Shown one piece after another: positions 52,294-61,200 of a stretch of 64,000 bases of DNA. How positions within the stretch are numbered: the stretch's first letter is position 1; every line of letters begins with the position of its first letter. Below the pieces are notes generated by a model. It was not told the DNA's origin, did no database searches, and saw nothing but the letters and a program-made list of their open reading frames with translations. The stretch lies in assembly GCF_001613345.1 (NCBI RefSeq), contig NZ_BDCE01000006.1, forward strand, positions 1-64,000. The letters are read 5' to 3'. Position numbers and translations under genes: made by a program. The stretch is from Nocardia uniformis NBRC 13702. GTDB lineage: Bacteria > Actinomycetota > Actinomycetes > Mycobacteriales > Mycobacteriaceae.

Positions 52294-52307
52294 CCCGCAA
52301 ATGCGGG
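52294..52307. promoter_or_regulatory. Mod operator, distal palindrome
   Basis: CCCGCA-AA-TGCGGG, upstream of the -35. Its centre is 31 bp (about three helical turns) from that of the proximal palindrome, so one dimer pair could bind both on the same DNA face. Confidence 0.6.
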
Positions 52308-52348
52308 CACCAGACGTCAGCGTGCGCCTCGCGCTGGATGCAGTACTC

Positions 52349-52480
52349 GACGACTGGTTTCGCAAGATTCGGGGTAACCCATGGGGTACGCCCAAAGTCG
52401 GTTCGGCACCCAGCCGCCGGCACGCGTGCACGACAGTCCACGGTCTCCGCGCCGGGCGCTGACAATTCGGGGAGGCGGGG
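52349..52480 (+). repeat. Dispersed 130-bp repeat, copy E
   Basis: Begins GACGACTGGTTTCG and ends GGGGAGGCGGGGG. The most diverged copy: the hairpin region reads CGGTCTCCGCGCCGG. The only copy in a divergent intergenic region (mod regulator / 52504 gene). Confidence 0.8.
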
Positions 52481-52503
52481 GAGCCGGTACTCTCGGGGCA
52501 ATC

Positions 52504-53331
52504 ATGGCCACGTATTTCGATCCGAAGGCCTGGTCACCCCTGCGCGCGGTAGACCTGGGCATGGACCTGGGAAAACGCCTGTTCGACCAGAGTTGGCTGG
52601 ATCAGTGGACCGCTTTCACCACCGCCTGGCTGGATCCGGTCGTCGACTTCGGCGCGGGCACCGTCACCGCCCTCATGCCCGATGTCCTGATGACCCTGCT
52701 GTCGGAGGGCATCCTCAGCCAGTTCGGCGGGCAGGAGGTGAACGCCACCTTCCTCGGCCATGACATGCGCGCCACCCTGCACACGCTCAAGGTGCGGCGA
52801 CGCGGCGCGCACTTCCAATCGAAAATCGTGGTGACCGGACTGCATTGGAACGAGCATCCGATCGAGGAGCTCACCGTGATCGCGCACGGCGTGCGCCTCA
52901 TCCCCGGCGCACCGACCAAAATCCGCTCCGCCCAGCTGGATCTGCGCGGCGTCATCGGTATCGACGCACTCACGCACTGGATCAATACCTGGCAGCCGGA
53001 CTGGCAGCTGACACCCGCGCCCGGCGGAATGGTGTTGGCGCAGCACCGAAGACGACGGTTACGCGCACTCGCCACGGCGGAGGTGATCGACAATGTCCTC
53101 ACCATCACCCTGCACCGCGCCAACTGGTGGGGCATCCGAATGCCGCGACGGGCGGTGCGGCTACAGCCGATCCCCCTGACCGACCTACCGAACTACGCGC
53201 GCATCACCCGCGCCCAAAGAGTCGGCGACTACGTACATTTCGAAGCCGACCTGCCGGGACTCACCGGATCGTTCGAACTGGCACAGATCCGCGACGCCAT
53301 CGTCGCGGGCACAACCCTGATCGTCTTCTAA
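52504..53331 (+). CDS. Hypothetical protein resembling LmeA/DUF2993
   Basis: 275 aa, no signal peptide. The middle (residues 80-200) has the flow of DUF2993/LmeA phospholipid-binding proteins: SKIVVTGLHWNEHPIEELTVIAHGVRLIPG, then a DLRGVIGIDALTHWINTW element and an LTPAPGG turn. In mycobacteria LmeA acts in lipomannan maturation; here only fold similarity is proposed. ATG 52504 is preferred to the earlier in-frame ATG inside repeat copy E, which would translate repeat sequence. Confidence 0.68.
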   Translation: MATYFDPKAWSPLRAVDLGMDLGKRLFDQSWLDQWTAFTTAWLDPVVDFGAGTVTALMPDVLMTLLSEGILSQFGGQEVNATFLGHDMRATLHTLKVRRRGAHFQSKIVVTGLHWNEHPIEELTVIAHGVRLIPGAPTKIRSAQLDLRGVIGIDALTHWINTWQPDWQLTPAPGGMVLAQHRRRRLRALATAEVIDNVLTITLHRANWWGIRMPRRAVRLQPIPLTDLPNYARITRAQRVGDYVHFEADLPGLTGSFELAQIRDAIVAGTTLIVF

Positions 53332-53334
53332 GCT

Positions 53335-53446
53335 CCCCCGCCTCTCCGCGTCTTCAGCGCGCGGCTGAGAGCCGTTGATATTCGTGCACGCGTGCCGGCG
53401 GTTGGGAGCCGAACCGATTCTGGGCGTACCCCACGAGTTACCCCGA
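53335..53446 (-). repeat. Dispersed repeat, copy F (truncated)
   Basis: Minus orientation. Lacks the GACAACTGATTTCGTAAGG end but is otherwise full, running from ATCGGGGTAACTCG to GGAGAGGCGGGGG. Abuts copy G in tandem. Confidence 0.85.
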
Positions 53447-53447
53447 T

Positions 53448-53581
53448 CTCCCCCGCCTCCCCGAGACTTCAGCGCGCGGCTGAGAGCCGTTGACAGTCGT
53501 GCACGCGTGCCGGCGGTTAAGAGCCGAACCGATTCTGGGCGTACCCCACGAGTTACCCCGATCCTTACGAAATCAGTTGTC
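53448..53581 (-). repeat. Dispersed repeat, copy G (full)
   Basis: Minus orientation, full length. Its first nine bases GACAACTGA encode the last two codons and the stop of pcnA. Carries the best hairpin (CGGCT-CTC-AGCCG). Confidence 0.88.
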
Positions 53582-55057
53582 CCGTTCCGTATCTACTCGC
53601 GGGGACTGCTTCCACCAGGCGAGTAGCTCGGCTTCGGCTTCGTCGCGAGGGAGGGGTCCGCGGTCCAGCCGTAGTTCCTTCAGGAACTTCCAGGCCTTGC
53701 CGACGTCGGGGCCCGGCTTGATGTCGAGGAGTTCCATAATGGCGTTGCCGTCCAGGTCCGGGCGTACGCGCTCCAGGTCCTCCTGTTCGCGCAGGCGCTC
53801 GATCCGGGTCTCCAGATCGTCGTAGGTGGCTTGCAGGCTGGCCGCGCGCTTCCTATTGCGGGTGGTGCAGTCGGCGCGCACCAGCTTGTGCAGGCGCGGC
53901 AGCAGGTCACCACCGTCGGTGACGTAGCGGCGCACCGCCGAATCCGTCCACTGGCCCTTGCCATAGCCGTGGAAGCGCAGGTGCAGATACACCAGCCGTG
54001 CCACATCCTCGGTGAACTGCTTCGGATACTTCAAGGCGCGCATGCGCTTTCGCACCATCTTCGCGCCCACCACCTCGTGATGGTGGAAGCTCACGCCGCC
54101 GCCCGGCTCGTTCTTCTTGGTCGGTGGCTTACCGATGTCGTGCAGTAGCGCTGCCCAGCGCAATACCAGATCCGGATCGCCCTGCTCCTGGTCGATGGCC
54201 TGGCGCAGCACGGTCAGCGAATGCTGGTAGACGTCCTTGTGCTGGTGGTGCTCGTCGATCTCCAGCTTCATGGCCGGGACCTCCGGCAGCACCCGGTCGG
54301 CCAGGCCGGTCTCGCACATGATGTCGATACCCTCGATCGGGTACTGGCCACCGATGAGCTTGTCGAGTTCGGTGTGCACCCGCTCCGCGGTAATCCGGTC
54401 GAGCTCCGGAGCCATCGCGACAATGGCCTCGCGCACCCGCGGCGCCAGGTGGAAGCCGAGCTGCGACACGAACCGCGCACCCCGAAGCATGCGCAGCGGA
54501 TCGTCCCGGAACGAATCCTCCGGCGCGGCAGGGGTATCCAGCACTCCGGCCAGCAGCGCTTCGATACCGCCCAGCGGATCCACGAACTCCAGCTCGCCGA
54601 GTGCGCCGATCCGCACCGCCATGGCGTTCACCGTGAAATCACGGCGCACCAGATCACCCTCGAGGGTGTCGCCGAAGGTGACCTCCGGATTGCGGGAAAC
54701 CCGGTCGTAGCTGTCGGCGCGGAAGGTGGTGATCTCCAGCTGCTGCCCGTCCTTGGACGCGGTCACCGTGCCGAAGGCCAACCCACCGGTATCCCAGAGA
54801 TTGTCCGCCCAGCCGCGCAGCATCTCCTGCACCTGCTCGGGGCGCGCATCGGTGGTGAAATCCAGATCCGTACCCAATCGACCCAGCACGGCATCGCGCA
54901 CACTGCCACCCACCAGGTACAGCTGATGGCCGTGCGCGGCGAACAATTCCCCCAGCGGGATCAGTACATCGGACAGCCGTCCGAGCGTGATCGCCGCCGC
55001 CGCGAGCAATCGGGTACGGCGATCCTCGTTAGCGTCCTCAGACTTCGGCGAAACCAC
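53573..55057 (-). CDS. pcnA: CCA tRNA nucleotidyltransferase
   Basis: 494 aa. Class-II nucleotidyltransferase head: LYLVGGSVRDAVLGR and DLDFTTDARP (metal-binding DxD), RRDFTVNAMAV, FRDDPLRMLRGARF. An HD domain follows (LLHDIGKPPTKK, HHHEVVG). Adds or repairs the CCA end of tRNA. Position and strand match M. tuberculosis Rv3907c, divergent from mutT4. GTG 55057 is taken as start (VVSPKSEDANED). The gene's end lies inside repeat copy G. Confidence 0.93.
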   Translation of the reverse strand: MVSPKSEDANEDRRTRLLAAAAITLGRLSDVLIPLGELFAAHGHQLYLVGGSVRDAVLGRLGTDLDFTTDARPEQVQEMLRGWADNLWDTGGLAFGTVTASKDGQQLEITTFRADSYDRVSRNPEVTFGDTLEGDLVRRDFTVNAMAVRIGALGELEFVDPLGGIEALLAGVLDTPAAPEDSFRDDPLRMLRGARFVSQLGFHLAPRVREAIVAMAPELDRITAERVHTELDKLIGGQYPIEGIDIMCETGLADRVLPEVPAMKLEIDEHHQHKDVYQHSLTVLRQAIDQEQGDPDLVLRWAALLHDIGKPPTKKNEPGGGVSFHHHEVVGAKMVRKRMRALKYPKQFTEDVARLVYLHLRFHGYGKGQWTDSAVRRYVTDGGDLLPRLHKLVRADCTTRNRKRAASLQATYDDLETRIERLREQEDLERVRPDLDGNAIMELLDIKPGPDVGKAWKFLKELRLDRGPLPRDEAEAELLAWWKQSPRVDTERDN

Positions 55058-55219
55058 GAAGACGCAGCTTAATGGAGTCGGGCAAATCAATTACGGGCCC
55101 ATCGTCCGCGCACCCGGGAAAGCGCCGACGACACCCCGCGCGGCACCCTCATCCAGCGACGTCACAGCAGCTCGACGCAGTGGGACGGCTCATCGGACTC
55201 GCACCGCTAGACTGACGCA

Positions 55220-55759
55220 GTGTCTCCGGCCGATCGCGCGAACAGTCGACGCCGCCAGCCCCGGCGCCGCGGTGGTTCGGCCGGTAGTGCGGCGAAACCA
55301 CGCATGCGCACCGTGCGGGAAACCTCCGCGGGGGGACTGGTGGTGGACGGACTCGACGGTCCCCGTGACAAGGCCTCGGCCGCCCTCATCGGGCGCACCG
55401 ACCGTCGCGGTCGACTGCTCTGGTCGCTGCCCAAGGGACATATCGAAGAGGGCGAGACCTCCGAGCAGACCGCCATTCGCGAGGTTGCCGAGGAAACGGG
55501 TATCCATGGCACCGTCGTCGCCGAACTCGGCAGTATCGACTACTGGTTCGTCACCGAGGGTCGGCGGGTACACAAGACTGTGCATCACTACCTCATGCGG
55601 TGCATCGGCGGAGAACTCTCCGATGCCGATGTCGAGGTCACCAAGGTGGCCTGGGTTCCGTTGAGCGAACTGGATTCTCGCCTCGCATACGCCGACGAGC
55701 GGAGGCTGGCGGAGGTGGCGAACCGGCTGATCGATCGGATGGAGAACGGCAGACAATGA
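55220..55759 (+). CDS. mutT4: NUDIX hydrolase (MutT4-like)
   Basis: 179 aa. A basic N-terminal extension precedes the Nudix domain; box: [23 protein letters not shown] at about 74-96, preceded by LWSLPK. Orthologous position to Rv3908 (mutT4), next to pcnA, but shorter than that 248-residue protein. GTG start at 55220. Stop overlaps the next gene (ATGA). Confidence 0.88.
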   Translation: MSPADRANSRRRQPRRRGGSAGSAAKPRMRTVRETSAGGLVVDGLDGPRDKASAALIGRTDRRGRLLWSLPKGHIEEGETSEQTAIREVAEETGIHGTVVAELGSIDYWFVTEGRRVHKTVHHYLMRCIGGELSDADVEVTKVAWVPLSELDSRLAYADERRLAEVANRLIDRMENGRQ

Positions 55760-58293
55760 CGCGTGCGGGGTCTGGGCGTCCACAGAATATGGCGGCGGCT
55801 CACCCGACTCGAAGGACGCACCGCTGGATTCTGTCGCTCGTCGCGCTGATCCTGGCCGTCCTTACGACCGGTGTGTGCGCGCTGCCCGCCGCCGCCCAAC
55901 CCACTGGCAACGGCACGGGGGCAGCAGGACCGAAATTCCTGAAACTGTCCCTGGATTCGGTGACGCCGACGGCGATCACCGAATCCAGCGACCCCTACTT
56001 CGTGGTGTCCGGCACCGTCACCAATATCGGCGACCGTGTGGTCGACGATGTCAGCGTTCGCCTGCAACGCGCCGCCCCGATCTCCACCGCGAGCGGACTG
56101 CGCACCTCGCTGCGGCTGGACCAGATCAACTACGACGTCGCCGGTGAGTTCCGGGATGTGGCCGACCGGCTCGAGTCGGGCCAGCGCAAACAGTTCAGCC
56201 TCACCGTCGCCCTGAGCGCGGATCCGGATCTGCCCGCGGATGTCTCCGCCCTCGATATCACCACGCCCGGGATCTACCCGCTGCTGCTGAATGTCAATGG
56301 TGAACCCGCCTACGGCAATCAGGCCCGCCTCGACGACGCCCGTTTCCTGCTGCCGGTACTCGGAATGCCGACCGCGACCGCGACCGCGACCGAACCGCCC
56401 GCGTCGCCGGCGGTTCCGATCTCCCCTGACGTTCCGCCGGTGGCCACCACCATGATCTGGCCGCTGGCCGACCGGCCGCGCCTGGTAGCGGGGATCCCGG
56501 GCTCGGTGGACAGCTACGCGCTGCTCACCGATGACGAGCTGGCCTCCTCACTCACCGTGGGCGGACGCCTCGACCAACTGCTGTCGGCCGTGGAATCCGC
56601 GGTGAAATCCGATGGCGGCCGCGACCTCGCCGGTGCGCTCTGCCTGGCCATCGATCCGGATCTGCTGCTCACCGTATCCGCCATGATCTCCGGGTACCGG
56701 GTGCTCGCCAGCCCGTCGGATCCCGATGGACCCACCCGCGCGGGTATCGGCACGCAATCGGCCGAGAACTGGCTGGACCGGCTGCGCACCCTAGCGCCGT
56801 CCATGTGCACGGTGGCCCTGCCCTTCGCGCAGGTCGACGAGACCGCGCTGGCAGCCGTCAATGATCTGACCCTCACCGACCGGGCCCTGAACGGCCCCGC
56901 CGATATCGTCGACTCACTGCTGTCGGTGAAAACACTGCGCGGGGTGAGCCTGCCCGATGCGGGCACCATCGATACCGACACCGCCAATCTGCTTGCCGGT
57001 CATGGTTTCACCACCACGGTGCTCGCCGATAATGCCGTGACACCCCTCGACGGGATGTCCACGGCCATCGGCGCCCGCCCGGTCGATGACACCCCCGAAT
57101 CGGCCAACCCCGATGTGGTGCGACTGCCCGATGTCACGCTCGCCACCGCCGCGGACAGCCCGCCGCTCACCGATCCGGGCCTGCGGGTCGCGACCTTCGA
57201 TATCTGGTCGGCCACCGCGCTGGCCGCCGTCGGCTCGCATCCGCCGACACCGTCGTTCACCCCGGAGCAGGTGCGCTACGACGTCACCAATGACTCCCGC
57301 GCCGCCCGCCTGCAGGATGCGCTGGGGGCCATCACCTGGACCGCGCTGAACCCGCAAGCCGACCGGCCACGATCGGCACTGTTCATGCCGCCGCAGCAGT
57401 GGGGCGCCAATCGCGACGAGGCCACCGCGCTGCTCGGCCAATTGAAGCTGCTGTTTCGCAATAATCTCGCCACCCCGCGCACCTTCGCGGACCTGATCGC
57501 CCAGCCCGCCGAGGCGCAGTCGTACGAACTGAACTACCTCACCAAGGCCGCCGATGAGGCGGTGCCGCGCGAGTTCGTCGATCCGGTTCGGGCACAGGCG
57601 CATCGGATCACCGAACTGATGACCGCGCTCGCGGAGGTACCGCAGCAGGAACTCAGCCCGCGTGCCTTCCTGACGCCGCTGCGCGACGACCTGATCCGGA
57701 CGCTCACGCTTTCCGACCGGCGCAGCGGCGGCCAACCCGACACCATGGCGCAGCGCCGCCTGGAACAGACCACCCACACCGTCGACGAGCTGTATCAATC
57801 GGTCAGTGTGCTGCCTCCCGGCGGTGTGTACACCCTCGCCTCCGAACAAAGCCCGCTGCTGCTGGTGGCCCGCAACGACCTGCCCGTCGCCATTCGCGTC
57901 GAATTCCGCATCGACGCGCCCGCCGAGACGAAGATCACCGAAATCGGCGAACAGGTGCTACCCGCCAAGGGAACTCGCTCCTTCCAGATCCCGACGGAGG
58001 TGAGCGACAGCCGAAACCTGGTGATTCCCATCGCGCTTACCACACCCGACGGCGTGCCGCTGGGCAATGCGGTGACGGTATCGGTGCGTTCCAACGCTTA
58101 CGGTCAGGCGTTGGCAATAATTACCGCGTGCGCTGGTGCACTGCTGCTCCTGCTGGCCGGTCGTCGTCTCTGGCACCGGTTCCGCGGGGAGGCGGACCCG
58201 GCGGACGAGGGGTTCGACCCCGAGACGCGACGCCGGGTGAACAGGTTCCGGCGGGCGCGTAAGCGGGAGATGCACAGACAGGAGGACCGATGA
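55756..58293 (+). CDS. DUF6049 family membrane-anchored protein (Rv3909-like)
   Basis: 845 aa. Signal anchor ([26 protein letters not shown]), very large exported region, one membrane helix near the C-terminus ([25 protein letters not shown]) and a short basic cytosolic tail ([14 protein letters not shown]). The first exported part is a beta-sandwich-like domain. Homologous by position and topology to Rv3909, which sits before the MurJ homologue Rv3910; it may assist MurJ. ATG overlaps both neighbours (ATGA each side). Confidence 0.88.
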   Translation: MTRAGSGRPQNMAAAHPTRRTHRWILSLVALILAVLTTGVCALPAAAQPTGNGTGAAGPKFLKLSLDSVTPTAITESSDPYFVVSGTVTNIGDRVVDDVSVRLQRAAPISTASGLRTSLRLDQINYDVAGEFRDVADRLESGQRKQFSLTVALSADPDLPADVSALDITTPGIYPLLLNVNGEPAYGNQARLDDARFLLPVLGMPTATATATEPPASPAVPISPDVPPVATTMIWPLADRPRLVAGIPGSVDSYALLTDDELASSLTVGGRLDQLLSAVESAVKSDGGRDLAGALCLAIDPDLLLTVSAMISGYRVLASPSDPDGPTRAGIGTQSAENWLDRLRTLAPSMCTVALPFAQVDETALAAVNDLTLTDRALNGPADIVDSLLSVKTLRGVSLPDAGTIDTDTANLLAGHGFTTTVLADNAVTPLDGMSTAIGARPVDDTPESANPDVVRLPDVTLATAADSPPLTDPGLRVATFDIWSATALAAVGSHPPTPSFTPEQVRYDVTNDSRAARLQDALGAITWTALNPQADRPRSALFMPPQQWGANRDEATALLGQLKLLFRNNLATPRTFADLIAQPAEAQSYELNYLTKAADEAVPREFVDPVRAQAHRITELMTALAEVPQQELSPRAFLTPLRDDLIRTLTLSDRRSGGQPDTMAQRRLEQTTHTVDELYQSVSVLPPGGVYTLASEQSPLLLVARNDLPVAIRVEFRIDAPAETKITEIGEQVLPAKGTRSFQIPTEVSDSRNLVIPIALTTPDGVPLGNAVTVSVRSNAYGQALAIITACAGALLLLLAGRRLWHRFRGEADPADEGFDPETRRRVNRFRRARKREMHRQEDR

Positions 58294-61200
58294 GCGAGCA
58301 TGGTGGACCGCCACGCTCATCGGGCCGAGAACCCGAGGGGACGCCACAGCGGCGCGCCCCGTCAGCACCCTGGGAGCGCGGCGTGGGACGACAACCCGGT
58401 GGGCCCGGAGTTCCGCCGGGCCGCCAGCCCCGGCCCGGTCGACCGCAACCGGGTCCACCTCAGCCGCAACCGGGTCAACCGTCCGGTCCGCCGCCGGGGC
58501 GGCCGCGACCGCCCGAGGACGGGCCGATTATCCGGCGGCCCGCCGGACCACCTCCACAACCGCAACCACGACCGCGATCCCAACCCCCGCAGCAGCCCCC
58601 ACCGCGACCACGGCCCGCACCACCGGCCGGTGTGCCGCCCGAGGAGCGCTTCCACTGGGGACATCAGAATCAGTCGGGACAACGACCGCCGGGACCGGGG
58701 CCACAGCGCTACCCGACCCCGGCGTCGGATCGGCAGCGCCCGGTCGGCCAGCCACCGCCACCGCGGGTGCCGCCCACCGCCGCAGCCGTCCGAACGGCGA
58801 CGAAGAACGATAATTCGAACTCCCGCCTGGTGAAGGAATCCGGGTCCATCGCATTCGCGACCCTGATCAGCCGGATAACCGGCTTCGGTAAACAGCTCCT
58901 GCTGCTCACCGTGCTCGGCCCGGCCATCGCCAGTGCGTACACGGTCGCGGCCACCATGCCGACCATGATTTCCGAACTGCTGGTCGGCGCGGTCCTCACC
59001 GCCATCGTGGTGCCCACCCTGGTCCGCGCCGAAAAGGAGGATTCCGACGGCGGTGCCGCCTTCGTCCGGCGGTTGTTCACGGCCGCCCTCACGGTCCTGA
59101 TCATCGGCGCCACCCTGGCCACGATCTCGGCACCACTGCTGGCCAGCCATGTCTTCCTGTCCGACGACGGCCGGGTGAATACCGCGCTGACCACGGCGCT
59201 GACCTTCATGCTGTTGCCCGCCATCGTCTTCTACGGCATTACGGCACTGCTCACCGCGATTCTCAATACCCATCAGGTGTTCAAACCCGGTGCCTGGGCA
59301 CCGGTACTCAACAACGTCGTGGTGCTGGTCGTCCTCATCCTGTACGTGGTGACACCCGGTGAGATCAGCCTCGATCCGGTGCGGATGGGCGAGCCGAAAC
59401 TGCTGCTGCTCGGCCTCGGTGTGACATTCGGTGTGATCGTGCAGGCGGCGAGTCTGCTGCCCGCCATCCGTCGCCAGGGCATCGATCTGCGACCGCTGTG
59501 GGGGATCGACGCCCGGCTCAAGATGTTCGCCGGAATGGGCGCGGCCATCATCCTGTACGTCGGAATCAGCCAGATCGGCTGGACCATCGCCACCCGCATC
59601 TCCTCGCACTACGACATCGCGGGTCCGGCGATCTACCAGAACGCGTGGATGCTGCTGCAACTGCCGTACGGCGTGCTCGGCGTGACCGTGCTGACCGCGA
59701 TCATGCCCCGGCTCAGCCGCAATGCCGCCGACGACGACACCCCCGCCGTGGTCGACGACCTGGGTGCGGCGACCCGCCTCACCATGATCGCTCTGGTTCC
59801 GGTCGTCACCTTCCTGACCCTGGCCGGATCACAGATCGGCGAGGCCCTCTTCGGCTACGGCAATTTCAGCGGCGACGCGCAACGCCTCGGCGAAGCGGTG
59901 TCCTGGTCGGCCTTCACCCTGATCCCCTACGCCCTGGTGCTGATTCACCTGCGGGTCTTCTACGCCCGCGAACAGGCGTGGACGCCGACCTGGATCATCC
60001 TCGGCATCACCACCGTGAAGGTCATCTGTTCGGCGCTGGTGCCCATGGTCCTGGGTGCCGACAAGGTGGTCGCGGGGCTCGGCCTGGCCAATGGCATCGG
60101 CTTCATCACGGGCGCGGTAATCGGCGGCTGGCTGCTGCACCGCAGCCTCGGTGACCTGCGCATGACCAATGTCGGGCGCACCGTATCGCGCGTCGTGCTG
60201 GCCTCGCTGGCGGGCGGCGCGGTCATGTTGATCGTGGACAAAGTGCTGGGGCTGCACCGGCTTTCGGACTCGTTCGGCGGCACCGGCTCGCTGGTCCGGG
60301 TCGGCTTCACCGCCATCATCATGTTCGGTGTCGCACTCGGACTCATGCGACTGGCGGGCATTCCGGAGGTCGTGGCCATTACCGTCGCCATCTCGCGCCG
60401 TCTGGGCTTCACCCCGCCCGCACCCGACCTCGATCTCGAAGGTCCGGGCGACGACATCGACCCGACCACCATGCTGCCGAGGGCGGATCTGCGAGCCTCG
60501 CCGTACTACTACCGGTACGACCCCTACCTCGACGCGCAGACCATGGTGCTGCCCGCGATTCGGTCCGATGCGGTTGACATCACCGGGACTGGACAGTTCC
60601 CGTACCCTGTTGCGCAGAGAAACGCAACCGCCGGATCCGGCGTTCGCGGCGAGGTCGGTTCGGGTACTCGCGCAATGTCGGAGGCCGATGATCGCGTCCC
60701 CGGCGAGGTGAGTCCGGCGCCGACACATCGGACTTCGACTTATTACGGCGAAGGAGGAACGAGGGTGAGCGACGACGCGGCGGGCGTACCGGCCGCCGAC
60801 TCTTCAGCGTCCGGAGGCGGACTCTCGACCGATGTTCCCCCGGCGCAGGATTCGGCCGGAGACGCATCGGAGAGAGACTCGGAGCAATACGCCGAGTCCG
60901 GCCCGGACCAGCAAGAGCGGCAACCGGATTCGAGTTCCGAGGCTCCGGCCGATCCAACCCAGACCGGTGTGATGCCCATGCCACCCCTACGGGTGGAGGC
61001 GCCATCCAAGCGAATTCAGCGCGGCCCCAAGCTGCTTCCGGGCGCCTCCGTGGCGGGCGGGCGGTACCGACTGCTGGCCGGTTGTGGCGGCGCTCGCGGA
61101 CTGCGGTTCTGGCAGGCCCTGGATGTGAAGCTCGACCGCGAGGTCGCGCTCACCTTCGTGGACGCCGACCAACAGGCCGCCGAGAACTCCGGACACGATG

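Noticed and set aside
38452..53825. Short ORFs with HACRRLGAEPILGVP-like or TTGGTRARQ-like sequence
   Set aside because: They are translations of the 130-bp repeat in different frames; both strands are open because the repeat is GC-rich, and no copy has a conserved start and stop.
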